The translations under genes were made by a program, and so were the position numbers. This document shows positions 42,130-51,736 of a DNA stretch of 64,000 bases, in pieces; position 1 is the first letter of the stretch; each line of letters begins with the position of its first letter. The stretch lies in the NCBI GenBank assembly GCA_016719895.1, contig JADJYG010000002.1, positions 1 to 64,000 on the forward strand, written 5' to 3'. The stretch comes from Saprospirales bacterium (GTDB taxonomy: Bacteria > Bacteroidota > Bacteroidia > Chitinophagales > Saprospiraceae). The notes beneath the pieces are model-generated. The model was not told the DNA's origin. It ran no database searches and saw nothing but the letters and a program-made list of their open reading frames with translations.

Positions 42130-42969
42130 ATGAAATGGAGCCATTCAATGCTGATGAACAGATTTCTGTTTACCGTAATTTTTTTCGCCTTCTGGGGCTG
42201 CAAGGATGAAGATAATGCCATCGTTGACCGCAACTACCAATTGGTTTGGGAAGATGATTTCGCCGGCCCGGCCGGTGCGGCTCCTGATCCTGCGAAATGG
42301 ACTTACGACATCGGAACCGGCCCCGGAAATAACGGCTGGGGCAATAATGAATTACAATACTACACCGATCGCCCTGAAAACGTCGCCCTCGATGGAGCAG
42401 GCAACCTGGCGATTACTGCACGAAGCGAAAGCTACGCAGGTCGTGCCTTCACCTCAGCAAGATTGAATACAAAAGGCGCTTTCGATCAGGCTTATGGCCG
42501 CTTTGAAGCGCGCATTAAAATGCCCTGGGGGCCTGGAATCTGGCCGGCTTTCTGGATGCTTGGGAGCAATATTGATGAAGTTTACTGGCCACAGTGTGGC
42601 GAAATTGACATCATGGAATACCGCGGGCAGCAACCCAACCTGGTTCACGGTTCCTTGCATGGCCCAGGCTATTCAGGGGGAGCAGCCATTACGAAAAGTT
42701 TTGGTTTCACCAACGACCGCTTCGATGTGGATTTCCACGTTTTTGCCGTTGAATGGGCGGAAGATTACATCGATTACTACGTCGATAATACCCTTTATCA
42801 GCGAATAAGACCGGAAAATGTGCCCGGGGAATGGGTGTATGACCAACCCTTTTTCATCATCCTGAATGTTGCCGTGGGCGGAAATTATGTGGGCTTCCCC
42901 ACTCCGCAGACGCCATTCCCACAAACCATGCTGGTGGATTATGTGAAGGCCTACAAAGAGGTTAATTGA
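42130..42969 (+). CDS. GH16 endo-beta-1,3-glucanase (laminarinase) lipoprotein
   Basis: 279 aa. A signal with lipobox (FFAFWGCKDED) precedes a single GH16 jelly roll. The domain opens YQLVWEDDFAG, has GWGNNELQYYTDRPENV, and carries the catalytic EIDIMEY (nucleophile, Asp, acid/base) in WPQCGEIDIMEYRG. It ends in NVAVGGNYVGFPTPQTPFPQ and MLVDYVKAYKEV. The family cuts internal beta-1,3 bonds in laminarin-type glucans with retention. Anchored as a lipoprotein, it would produce oligosaccharides for the downstream enzymes. It is seven bases from the phosphorylase gene. Confidence 0.93.
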   Translation: MKWSHSMLMNRFLFTVIFFAFWGCKDEDNAIVDRNYQLVWEDDFAGPAGAAPDPAKWTYDIGTGPGNNGWGNNELQYYTDRPENVALDGAGNLAITARSESYAGRAFTSARLNTKGAFDQAYGRFEARIKMPWGPGIWPAFWMLGSNIDEVYWPQCGEIDIMEYRGQQPNLVHGSLHGPGYSGGAAITKSFGFTNDRFDVDFHVFAVEWAEDYIDYYVDNTLYQRIRPENVPGEWVYDQPFFIILNVAVGGNYVGFPTPQTPFPQTMLVDYVKAYKEVN

Positions 42970-42976
42970 ATGAAAT

Positions 42977-45900
42977 ATGGAACTGCAATATATTGAAACA
43001 AGGGGCGATCGCTATTTTAAAATACTGGACTGCGATGCGCTTCGCCCTTTTTTTATGAGCATCGTCAGCGACTCCGACCACTGGATGTTCATTTCCAGCA
43101 ACGGCGGGTTGAGCGCCGGGCGAAAAAATGCTGATCATGCGCTGTTTCCGTATTATACCGACGACAAAATAACCGAGTCAGCCGAAATCACCGGCAGCAA
43201 GTCCATATTCCTGGTTCATCATGACGGCGCCCAACATATCTGGGAACCCTTTTCCAGCCGGTATGAAGGCACACACCGCACCAGCCGGAATTTGTACAAG
43301 CATATTTTCGGGCATAAAATCATTTTCGAAGAAATAAACCACGACCTGCAATTGACCTTTCAGGTGGAATGGAATTCCAGCGATAAGTTTGGCTTTGTCC
43401 GAAAATCAAGGTTGATCAACCATGCTCCGGCCGAGGTCAGTATTTCTCTGTTGGACGGCATCCAGAATATATTGCCTTCCGGTGTGCCCAGCAGTTTGCA
43501 AAACAGCGCCAGCAACCTTGTGGACGCTTATAAAAGGAGCGAATTGGACAAGGCGACGGGCTTGGGCATTTTTGCGTTGAGCGCCATTATTGTAGACAAA
43601 GCCGAACCCAGCGAGGCGCTGAAAGCCAATGTCGTTTGGTCGCTCGGTTTGAAAAACCCGACCTGTTTGCTTTCCTCCCTTCAACTCGGCTCATTCAGGA
43701 AAGGAATCCCGCTCCGGCAGGAGGAAGACATAAAAGCGGAAAAAGGGGCCTATTTCCTCCACAAGAAAATAGCGCTGCCCGCTCATGCGGAAAACGAATG
43801 GATGATTGTCGCTAATGTTAACCAAAGCCATGCGGCTATAGCCCAACTTCTGGAATTAATCAAACGGGAAAAAGGGTTATCCCACCTCGTCAACCAGGAC
43901 ATAACGGCCGGAGCCAATCGCCTGCTCGCGCTCAACGCGGCCGCCGACGGGCTGCAACTGAGCTCCGACTACCGCCAGGACGCCCGCCACTTTTCCAACG
44001 TGCTTTTCAATATCATGCGGGGCGGCATATTTGACCATAATTATCAAATCGAAAAATGGGATTTCATCCACTATTTGTCCAAGGCTAACAGGGCCGTTTT
44101 TGAAAATGCGAAACCGGTTTTGGATAAATTGCCCGATATTTTTTCATTTTTTGACGTAAAGGAAATAGCGCTGCAAAGCGGGGATGCTCATTTCACGCGA
44201 CTGTGCCTCGAATACATGCCGCTCAAATTCAGCCGCAGGCACGGCGACCCCAGCCGCCCCTGGAACTGGTTTTCGATCAATACCCGGAGCGAAAAGGACG
44301 GCTCGAAAATATTGGATTATCAGGGCAATTGGCGGGATATATTTCAAAACTGGGAAGCGCTCGCGCACGCTTACCCGGCGTTCATCGAGAGCATGGTACA
44401 TAAATTTTTGAATGCAACCACATTCGATGGATACAACCCCTATCGCGTGACAAAAGACGGCTTCGATTGGGAAACCATCGAGCCGGACAACCCCTGGTCT
44501 TATATCGGTTACTGGGGCGACCACCAGATTATCTACCTGCTGAAGTTTCTGGAGTTTATGGAAGACCATGCTCCCGGCCAACTGGAACGCTTTTTTGACC
44601 AGCAATGCTTCGTATATGCCCATGTACCCTATAAAATCAAAACCTACCAGGACATCCTCCAAAACCCGAAAGATACCATCGAATTTGACCATGAACTGGA
44701 CAAGAAAATCCGTTTGCAAAAAGAAAGTTTAGGCGCGGACGGGGCTTTGTTGCGGGATGAAAACGGCGACATTTGCACGGTGACGTTTGTGGAGAAAATA
44801 TTGGCCACGGTATTGGCCAAATTGTCTAATTTTATTCCGGAAGGCGGCATCTGGATGAACACCCAGCGACCAGAATGGAACGACGCGAACAACGCCCTGG
44901 TGGGCAACGGCGTTTCGGTGGTGACGCTGTGCTATCTGCGGCGGTTTTTATATTTTTTTAAAAAAATATTGGCTGATTCAACGTCGAAACATGCCGGCAT
45001 TTCCACTGAATTGGTTGTTTTTTTTAATGGCGTGTCGCAGACATTGAACAAGCACGGGCATTTGCTCTCCGGGAAAATAAATGACAACGACCGCAAGCGG
45101 GTATTGGACGGTTTGGGGGAAGCCGGCAGCGCATACCGCACCCAAATTTACGGCAAGTCATTTTCAGGAATTAAACAGGCTGTTCCTTTGGATGAAATAG
45201 CGCAACTTTTTGACCTGAGCCTCCGCTATTTGGAACATTCGATTGATGCCAATAAAAGGCCGGATAATTTGTACCACGCCTATAATTTGATGACACCCGA
45301 AAACGGGGATAAAATTTCCATTTCCTGTTTGAGCGAAATGCTGGAAGGACAGGTGGCCGTATTGAGTTCCAAATATTTATCCGCCCGGGAGGCATTAATG
45401 CTTTTGGACAGTTTGAAAAAGAGCAAATTGTTCCGACCCGACCAATACAGTTACCTGCTTTATCCCAACAAAGATTTGCCGGGCTTCCTGGAAAAAAACA
45501 ATTTGCCAAAAGAAGCCGTCGGGCAGGCGACCCTGCTCACCCAATTGGTATCCGACGGCAATGTGGACGTTATTGAAAAGGACGTCAATGGAGTGTACCA
45601 TTTTAACAGCAATTTTAAAAATGCCAATGACCTGAACGCCGCGTTGAACGAACTGTCGAATACAAAATATGCGCCACTCGTTGAAAAAGACAAAAAGCGG
45701 GTACAGCTACTTTTTGAGCATATATTCAACCACAAGGCGTTCACCGGGCGCTCCGGCACTTTTTTCGGCTATGAAGGTTTGGGTTCCATTTATTGGCATA
45801 TGGTATCGAAACTCCAATTGGCCGTGCTGGAATGTTGCCTGAAAGCCGTTGATAACGGAGAAAGTGATGAGGCCATAGACAAATTACTGACGCATTATTA

Positions 45901-46393
45901 TGAAATAAACGAAGGCATTGGCGTACATAAATCCCCGTCGCTGTACGGCGCATTCCCTACCGATCCGTATTCGCATACGCCTGCCGGAAAAGGCGCACAG
46001 CAACCCGGAATGACGGGGCAGGTAAAAGAAGACATTGTGAGCAGGTTCGGCGAGCTGGGCGTTATTGTAAAAAATGGTCAACTGCATTTCAACCCATGCC
46101 TGCTGCGGAAAAGTGCGTTTCTCGGGGAAGCCAAAATATTCGAATACGTGGATGTCCATCAGGAACGCCGGCAATTGCCCCTTGAAAAAGGGAATCTTTG
46201 TTTTACCTATTGCCAGGTACCGGTCGTGTACACGTTGGCAACGGAGAACAGCCTGACAACCATACATAAAAATAACACTTCCACCACTTCCGATCATTTG
46301 AACATGGATGCCCGCAGCAGCCGGGAAATCTTCAGCAGGACCGGCGCGATTGTGCAAATCAATGTTCAAATCAGGGCGTCAGCCTTGCGATAA
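42977..46393 (+). CDS. Large beta-1,3-glucan phosphorylase-like enzyme (GH94-related; GH149/GH161 type)
   Basis: 1138 aa without signal peptide, so cytoplasmic. It contains the arrangement of GH94-related phosphorylases: GRKNADHALFPYYTDDKITE at the N-terminus, YIGYWGDHQIIYLLKFLEFM, and RPEWNDANNALVGNGVSVVT, where the WND Asp matches the general acid of GH94. Length and the laminarin context point to the GH149/GH161 beta-1,3-oligoglucan phosphorylases, which release glucose-1-phosphate from imported laminarin oligomers. Which of the two families cannot be settled by eye. It lies seven bases after GH16 and one base before the next start codon, in one operon. Confidence 0.72.
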   Translation: MELQYIETRGDRYFKILDCDALRPFFMSIVSDSDHWMFISSNGGLSAGRKNADHALFPYYTDDKITESAEITGSKSIFLVHHDGAQHIWEPFSSRYEGTHRTSRNLYKHIFGHKIIFEEINHDLQLTFQVEWNSSDKFGFVRKSRLINHAPAEVSISLLDGIQNILPSGVPSSLQNSASNLVDAYKRSELDKATGLGIFALSAIIVDKAEPSEALKANVVWSLGLKNPTCLLSSLQLGSFRKGIPLRQEEDIKAEKGAYFLHKKIALPAHAENEWMIVANVNQSHAAIAQLLELIKREKGLSHLVNQDITAGANRLLALNAAADGLQLSSDYRQDARHFSNVLFNIMRGGIFDHNYQIEKWDFIHYLSKANRAVFENAKPVLDKLPDIFSFFDVKEIALQSGDAHFTRLCLEYMPLKFSRRHGDPSRPWNWFSINTRSEKDGSKILDYQGNWRDIFQNWEALAHAYPAFIESMVHKFLNATTFDGYNPYRVTKDGFDWETIEPDNPWSYIGYWGDHQIIYLLKFLEFMEDHAPGQLERFFDQQCFVYAHVPYKIKTYQDILQNPKDTIEFDHELDKKIRLQKESLGADGALLRDENGDICTVTFVEKILATVLAKLSNFIPEGGIWMNTQRPEWNDANNALVGNGVSVVTLCYLRRFLYFFKKILADSTSKHAGISTELVVFFNGVSQTLNKHGHLLSGKINDNDRKRVLDGLGEAGSAYRTQIYGKSFSGIKQAVPLDEIAQLFDLSLRYLEHSIDANKRPDNLYHAYNLMTPENGDKISISCLSEMLEGQVAVLSSKYLSAREALMLLDSLKKSKLFRPDQYSYLLYPNKDLPGFLEKNNLPKEAVGQATLLTQLVSDGNVDVIEKDVNGVYHFNSNFKNANDLNAALNELSNTKYAPLVEKDKKRVQLLFEHIFNHKAFTGRSGTFFGYEGLGSIYWHMVSKLQLAVLECCLKAVDNGESDEAIDKLLTHYYEINEGIGVHKSPSLYGAFPTDPYSHTPAGKGAQQPGMTGQVKEDIVSRFGELGVIVKNGQLHFNPCLLRKSAFLGEAKIFEYVDVHQERRQLPLEKGNLCFTYCQVPVVYTLATENSLTTIHKNNTSTTSDHLNMDARSSREIFSRTGAIVQINVQIRASALR

Positions 46394-46394
46394 T

Positions 46395-47672
46395 ATGAAA
46401 ACACGATGGCTAATCCTGTTGGCTTTAGCCTTCATCTTTTCATGCCACACAGGGCAGCCACACCATACACATCAACAATCAAAACAAGAAGTGACTGCGA
46501 AAGACATCTTGGGAAACCCCAAATATCTGGCTATTTCTTACGGTGGCTATCGGGGGAACAACCGTGACATACAACCCACTCTGGAGCAATTGAAAGAGGA
46601 CATAAAAATCCTCGCCGCCATGAACGTCAAGGTGCTGCGGACGTATAACACCAAGTTGGCTGAAGCCTCAAATTTGTTAAAGGCAATTCGTGAATTAAAG
46701 CAGGAAGACCACAATTTCGAGCTTTATGTCATGTTGGGCGCATGGATTGATTGCAAAAAGGCGTGGACGAACCACCCCCACCATAATGAAGAAGACACAG
46801 AAGCCAACGCCGCCGAAATACAAAGGGCGGTAGATTTGGCTAACCAATACCCCGACATCGTTAAAATCATAGCCGTCGGCAACGAGGCGATGGTGCAGTG
46901 GGCCGCCAGTTACTTCGTGCAGCCCTGGGTGATTCTGAACTATGTGAACCAACTGCAAGCGCTGAAGAAAGCAGGCAAACTGCCCAAAAACCTATGGATT
47001 ACCAGCTCCGATAATTTCGCATCCTGGGGTGGCGGAGGCGCCGAATACCATGTCGAAGATCTGACAAAATTGTTCAAGGCGGTTGATTATGTGTCCATAC
47101 ACATCTACCCCATGCACGACACCCATTATAACCCTGATTTTTGGGGCAATTTCGCGGGGGAAGAAACGCTCTCTGATGCGGCCAGAATTGCCGCTGCCAT
47201 GACCCGTGCCAGGGACTATGCCGTTTCGCAATACCAGGCCGTCGCAAAATACATGAGGCAATTGGGCATTGAAAAACCAATTCATATCGGTGAAACAGGT
47301 TGGGCGAGCGCATCCAATGAACACTACGGGGTCAATGGCTCAAAAGCGACCGACGAATACAAGGAAGGGATTTATTACAACATGATGCGGGAATGGACCA
47401 ATCACATGGGCATCGCTTGCTTTTACTTCGAAGCGTTTGACGAAATCTGGAAAGACGCCGCCAATCCCGGAGGCTCGGAAAACCACTTTGGCTTGTTCAC
47501 CATCGACGGGAAGGCCAAGTATGCCTTGTGGGATTTAGTGGACAGGGGTTTTTTTAAAGGACTGGGGCGGGATGGAAATCCAATCGTAAAAACGCATGGT
47601 GGAAACAAAGCCGCACTGCTCCAACAAGTACCGCTTCCTCCGGTAAAACAGGGGAAGGCGGCCGGTAATTGA
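46395..47672 (+). CDS. GH17-like beta-glucanase lipoprotein
   Basis: 425 aa. The signal ends in a lipobox (ALAFIFSCHTGQ), followed by a TIM barrel: LAISYGGYRGNNRDIQPTLE at the first strand, KVLRTYNT, acid/base Glu in IIAVGNEAMVQWAA, VDYVSIHIYPM, and nucleophile Glu in IHIGETGWASASNEHYG. This is the GH17 pattern (NE and ETGW). GH17 enzymes hydrolyse or rearrange beta-1,3-glucans. ATG 46395 is chosen because it begins the lipoprotein signal and abuts the phosphorylase stop; the longer frame upstream overlaps that gene. Confidence 0.85.
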   Translation: MKTRWLILLALAFIFSCHTGQPHHTHQQSKQEVTAKDILGNPKYLAISYGGYRGNNRDIQPTLEQLKEDIKILAAMNVKVLRTYNTKLAEASNLLKAIRELKQEDHNFELYVMLGAWIDCKKAWTNHPHHNEEDTEANAAEIQRAVDLANQYPDIVKIIAVGNEAMVQWAASYFVQPWVILNYVNQLQALKKAGKLPKNLWITSSDNFASWGGGGAEYHVEDLTKLFKAVDYVSIHIYPMHDTHYNPDFWGNFAGEETLSDAARIAAAMTRARDYAVSQYQAVAKYMRQLGIEKPIHIGETGWASASNEHYGVNGSKATDEYKEGIYYNMMREWTNHMGIACFYFEAFDEIWKDAANPGGSENHFGLFTIDGKAKYALWDLVDRGFFKGLGRDGNPIVKTHGGNKAALLQQVPLPPVKQGKAAGN

Positions 47673-47694
47673 AGCTTTGCTTATAAAATTCAAC

Positions 47695-49206
47695 ATGAGC
47701 GCTTTAATAACAAACGGATTCATATTTTCTTTCATGGTCATGCTCGGTGCTTGTACTACAAGGGATAAGAAATTGGACGTGGAAGTATTTGAAACTTCCG
47801 CGAGCGGCAACAAGCTCCGGCAAATCAGGACATTCCCCGCGGCAGACGAAACCATGGCCATCAAACTATGGCCGGATCAAAAATTTCAGACCATTACCGG
47901 GTTTGGAGGGTCGTTTACGGAGTCATCGGCCTCGCTGTTGAACAAATTGAGCAGAGAAAACCGCGACAAGATTTTGGAAGCCTATTTTGGGGATGCCGGC
48001 GCCCGCTACTCCCTGACCCGCACCCATATCAACTCCTGCGATTTTTCTTTGGGACATTACTCCTATGCCCCCATAGCCGGCGACTTAGCATTGAAAAATT
48101 TTTCCATCGAAGAAGACCGGGGCGATATCATTCCCATGATTAAAGATGCCATGGCCATTTCCAAAGACGGGTTTAACATCCTTTCCTCTCCCTGGACAGC
48201 TCCTCCCTGGATGAAGGACAACAACGATTGGGTGGGCGGTAAGTTGTTGCCGGAATATTACGACACCTGGGCCTTGTTTTTTTCAAAATATATTGACGCT
48301 TACAGGGCAGAGGGGATTGACATATGGGGCCTTACCGTGGAAAACGAACCGCTGGGCAATGGCAACAACTGGGAGAGCATGCACTTTACGCCGGAGGAAA
48401 TGACCCTGTTTGTGCAAAAACACTTGGGTCCAAAACTGGAAGCCACCGGAAAAGGCCATGTAAAAATTCTGGGCTACGACCAAAACCGCGAGCATTTGCA
48501 GGAATGGGTGGACGTGATGTACCGGGATGAAGCCTCTTCAAAATATTACGATGGCGCTGCCATACATTGGTATGCCAGCACGTATGAGGTATTTCCCGAT
48601 GCTTTGCAATATGCGCACAACAAAAACCCCGGCAAGCATTTGATTCAATCGGAAGCCTGTGTGGACGCCGAAGTGCCACATTGGCAGGACGACGCCTGGT
48701 ACTGGAGTAAAGAAGCCACCGACTGGGGCTGGGAATGGGCGCCGGAAAAGGACAAACCTTTACACCCCAAATACGCTCCCGTCAACCGCTATGCAGGCGA
48801 CATTATCGGTTGCCTCAATAACTGGGTAGACGGCTGGATTGACTGGAATATGGTGCTGGACAGACAAGGCGGCCCCAACTGGTTCAAAAACTGGTGTACT
48901 GCCCCCGTCATTGTTGATCCGGATGCAGATAGGGTGTATTTCACTCCCCTCTATTACACACTGGCTTATTTCAGCAAATTTATCCGGCCGGGAGCGGTGC
49001 GGATTGGGTTTGAAAATACGGACAACACACTTCTGGTCACGGCCGCCCAAAATCCCGACGGCTCCATTGCCGTGGTGGTTTTTAATCCCACGGAAAATGA
49101 AAAACCTTTCAGGCTTTCTTTAGGAGAAAACTCGACCCTATTGAAAATCAGCGGCAAAGCGATTCAAACCATCTTGATCAATAAACGAACCACCGACAAT
49201 GAGTAA
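47695..49206 (+). CDS. GH30 family glycosidase lipoprotein
   Basis: 503 aa. A lipobox (FMVMLGACTTRD) precedes a GH30 barrel with side beta domain: FQTITGFGGSFTESSASLLN, YSLTRTHINSCDFSLGHYSY, FNILSSPWTAPPWMKDNNDW, acid/base Glu in GLTVENEPLGNG, nucleophile Glu in HLIQSEACVDAEV, and a C-terminal NPDGSIAVVVFNPTENEKPF. GH30 subfamilies 1 and 3 cut beta-1,6- or beta-linked glucosides, fitting removal of beta-1,6 branches from laminarin. ATG 47695 starts the signal; its 3' end overlaps the transporter gene by eight bases. Confidence 0.9.
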   Translation: MSALITNGFIFSFMVMLGACTTRDKKLDVEVFETSASGNKLRQIRTFPAADETMAIKLWPDQKFQTITGFGGSFTESSASLLNKLSRENRDKILEAYFGDAGARYSLTRTHINSCDFSLGHYSYAPIAGDLALKNFSIEEDRGDIIPMIKDAMAISKDGFNILSSPWTAPPWMKDNNDWVGGKLLPEYYDTWALFFSKYIDAYRAEGIDIWGLTVENEPLGNGNNWESMHFTPEEMTLFVQKHLGPKLEATGKGHVKILGYDQNREHLQEWVDVMYRDEASSKYYDGAAIHWYASTYEVFPDALQYAHNKNPGKHLIQSEACVDAEVPHWQDDAWYWSKEATDWGWEWAPEKDKPLHPKYAPVNRYAGDIIGCLNNWVDGWIDWNMVLDRQGGPNWFKNWCTAPVIVDPDADRVYFTPLYYTLAYFSKFIRPGAVRIGFENTDNTLLVTAAQNPDGSIAVVVFNPTENEKPFRLSLGENSTLLKISGKAIQTILINKRTTDNE

Positions 49207-51550
49207 TTCAGCAACAGCCTCTAACAAAGTTCCTTTCGGGCAAAAGGTTGCCTTCGGATTGGGTATGCTGGCCAATCAAATGTTCCCTGCTGCCCTGGGG
49301 ATATTCATGGTTGTGCTGGTACAGGATTTAGGTTTCCCGGGCTGGATGTGGGGCATCCTGTTTTTCCTCCCGCGGGTGTATGATTCCATTACCGATCCCA
49401 TTATGGGGTTTATCACCGACAATACCCGTTCCGTGTGGGGCCGACGCAGGCACTATGTCTTCATGGGAGCCGTCATCATGGGCATTTCGTTTGTGGCGAT
49501 GTGGCAACTGCACCGGGAAAACGGCGTGGAATATAACTTCATCTACTTCCTGCTTTGGTCTTTTGTATTCTACACGGGGCTGACCATTTTCAGTGTGCCC
49601 TATGTAGCCATGGGCTATGAAATGAGCGACGATTTCCATGAGCGCACCAACATTATGGCCGTAGCACAGTGGATTGGCCAATGGGCCTGGGTTATTGCCC
49701 CCTGGTTTTGGGTAGTGATGTACGACCCCACCTGGTTTGAAAATGCAGATACCGCTACCCGAACGCTTTCTGTATGGGTTGGCATATTCTGTATGATTTT
49801 GGCCATGATTCCCGCTTTTTTTATCAAAAGCAAATCCACCAAAGATGATGACAGCCTCATTCCATTGAGTCTGAGAAATGTTGGAGGCGGCCTCAAAGAA
49901 ATATTGGACGGGTTCAGGCAAGCTTTCGTGATTCGGCCGTTCAGAAAATTGTGTATTTCGACCTTTCTGATTTTTAATGCGTTCAATACGGTAGCGTCCT
50001 TCTCCTTTTTCATCATTGTGTATTATATGTTCAATGGCGATGCAGGAGCGGCAGGTGTCTGGCCGACTTTATTCGGAAGTCTGGGGGCTATAGTGACCAC
50101 TTTTGCAGTAATACCCACCGTGGCGTGGATGTCCAGGAAAATGGGCAAGAAAAATGCCTTTATGCTCTCGCAGGGTATTTCTATTATCGGATATATCTTG
50201 TTTTGGTTCCTCTTTGTGCCCGGCAAACCGTATATGTTCATTTTTGCCCTTCCGTTCTTTTCCTTTGGTATAGGTAGTTTGTTCACCCTGATGATGTCCA
50301 TGACAGCGGATGTGTGCGATTTGGATGAATTGAATACGGGCAAAAGACGGGAAGGTATTTTCGGCGCCATTTATTGGTGGATGGTAAAGTTCGGTTTTGC
50401 CATTGCCGGTCTGCTGAGCGGCGCTATTATGAGTATTGTTGGATTCTCGCCGGATTCAGCAGCTCAACCGGAAGGCGCAATAGCCGGTTTAAGGCTGTTT
50501 TTTTCCGGAGTGCCCATTTTCGGAACCCTGCTTGCCATGTGGATCATGCGCGATTATGATGTGAGTGAAGAACGCGCCCATGAAATACGGGCAGCAATAG
50601 GCCGGAAAAAAGCCGCTACCAATGGCTCGTCTGCTTATTTGCCGGGCAAACTACTTTTGCTGAAAGAACAAGGCGTGAATCTGAATGCGACGACCGGGGT
50701 GGATTTCAGCGGTAAAACGACGGCAGAAATCAAGTCTAAATTTTCCCAAGCGCTCAATAACAGCCTTCATGGATTGTGTTTTAGTCCTTATGCAGAAGGT
50801 CAGAACGTGGGTGATCTCTTGTCCGAATCCCAGATTCGCCGGCGAATGGCAATCATCGCGCCCTATACGAAATGGGTACGTTCTTTTTCTTGTACCCAAG
50901 GCAATGAACTGATTCCAAAATTTGCCCGGGAAAAAGGCTTGAAAACAATGGTGGGCGCCTGGATAAGCCAGGACAAGGAAAGGAACGAAAGCGAAATTAA
51001 AGCGCTTGTAAAATTGGCGGAAGAAGGATTGGTGGACATAGCGGCGGTGGGCAACGAAGTGCTGCAGCGCAATGAACTTTCCGAACAGGAAGTGATCAAA
51101 TATATTCAGCAGGTACGCGCATTGCTTCCCAAACACATTCCTTTAGGCTATGTGGATGCCTATTATCATTTTCTGGAAAAACCCGCTTTGGCGGATGCTT
51201 GCGATGTGGTTTTGATCAACTGTTACCCCTTTTGGGAAGGGGCCGATAATGATCACGCCCTCCATTACATACAACACATGTATGAATTGACAACCCGCGT
51301 TGCCAAGGGCAAAAAAGTAATTATCACGGAGACCGGGTGGCCAAGCAAAGGGCAAACTGTGCGGGACGCCAACCCATCGGCTGACAATGCGATGAAATAC
51401 TTTATCAATATGCAGCAGTGGGTTAAAGATAAAAACATTGAATTGTTCTATTTCTCCTCTTTTGACGAATCCTGGAAGTTCCACCATGAAGGAGAAGTAG
51501 GCTCTCAGTGGGGGTTATGGGATATAAAGGAAAAACAAAAGTTCGGTTGA
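49199..51550 (+). CDS. GPH-type sugar transporter fused to a GH17 domain
   Basis: 783 aa. Residues 1-470 are a 12-helix MFS/GPH (MelB-like) symporter: FLPRVYDSITDPIMGFITDN, NTRSVWGRRRHYVFMGA, SVPYVAMGYEMSDDFHERTN, and MSMTADVCDLDELNTGKRRE. After a linker (IGRKKAATNGSS) residues 495-783 form a complete GH17 barrel: LHGLCFSPYAEGQNVGDLLS, acid/base Glu in IAAVGNEVLQRNEL, nucleophile Glu in KVIITETGWPSKGQ, ending SQWGLWDIKEKQKFG. The junction is continuous without frameshift. With the C-terminus in the cytoplasm, imported glucan oligomers would be handed to the hydrolase directly. It overlaps the GH30 gene by eight bases, so it is in the same operon. Confidence 0.88.
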   Translation: MSNSATASNKVPFGQKVAFGLGMLANQMFPAALGIFMVVLVQDLGFPGWMWGILFFLPRVYDSITDPIMGFITDNTRSVWGRRRHYVFMGAVIMGISFVAMWQLHRENGVEYNFIYFLLWSFVFYTGLTIFSVPYVAMGYEMSDDFHERTNIMAVAQWIGQWAWVIAPWFWVVMYDPTWFENADTATRTLSVWVGIFCMILAMIPAFFIKSKSTKDDDSLIPLSLRNVGGGLKEILDGFRQAFVIRPFRKLCISTFLIFNAFNTVASFSFFIIVYYMFNGDAGAAGVWPTLFGSLGAIVTTFAVIPTVAWMSRKMGKKNAFMLSQGISIIGYILFWFLFVPGKPYMFIFALPFFSFGIGSLFTLMMSMTADVCDLDELNTGKRREGIFGAIYWWMVKFGFAIAGLLSGAIMSIVGFSPDSAAQPEGAIAGLRLFFSGVPIFGTLLAMWIMRDYDVSEERAHEIRAAIGRKKAATNGSSAYLPGKLLLLKEQGVNLNATTGVDFSGKTTAEIKSKFSQALNNSLHGLCFSPYAEGQNVGDLLSESQIRRRMAIIAPYTKWVRSFSCTQGNELIPKFAREKGLKTMVGAWISQDKERNESEIKALVKLAEEGLVDIAAVGNEVLQRNELSEQEVIKYIQQVRALLPKHIPLGYVDAYYHFLEKPALADACDVVLINCYPFWEGADNDHALHYIQHMYELTTRVAKGKKVIITETGWPSKGQTVRDANPSADNAMKYFINMQQWVKDKNIELFYFSSFDESWKFHHEGEVGSQWGLWDIKEKQKFG

Positions 51551-51563
51551 AACCAACTTGATT

Positions 51564-51688
51564 TATACCCGGCGGAAAGTGGTTTGCGAAAATGAAAACC
51601 CCAGAGTTATTGTCGGCGTGACTGCGAGTCACGCCGACAATAGTGTTCGCAGCCGGCGATTTTCGCAAACCACTTTCCGCCGGGTATA
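51564..51688. repeat. Nested inverted repeat between the two GH17 coding regions
   Basis: Perfect 30-bp outer arms (51564-51593, starting TATACCCGGCGGAAAGTGGT, and 51659-51688) enclose a second perfect hairpin, ATTGTCGGCGTGACT/AGTCACGCCGACAAT (51609-51641). It could terminate or attenuate between the fused transporter and the free GH17 gene. Confidence 0.85.
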
Positions 51689-51736
51689 CCTCTGGCTGTT
51701 TCAATCCTTGATTCATATTAAAAGCAGGATAAACCT

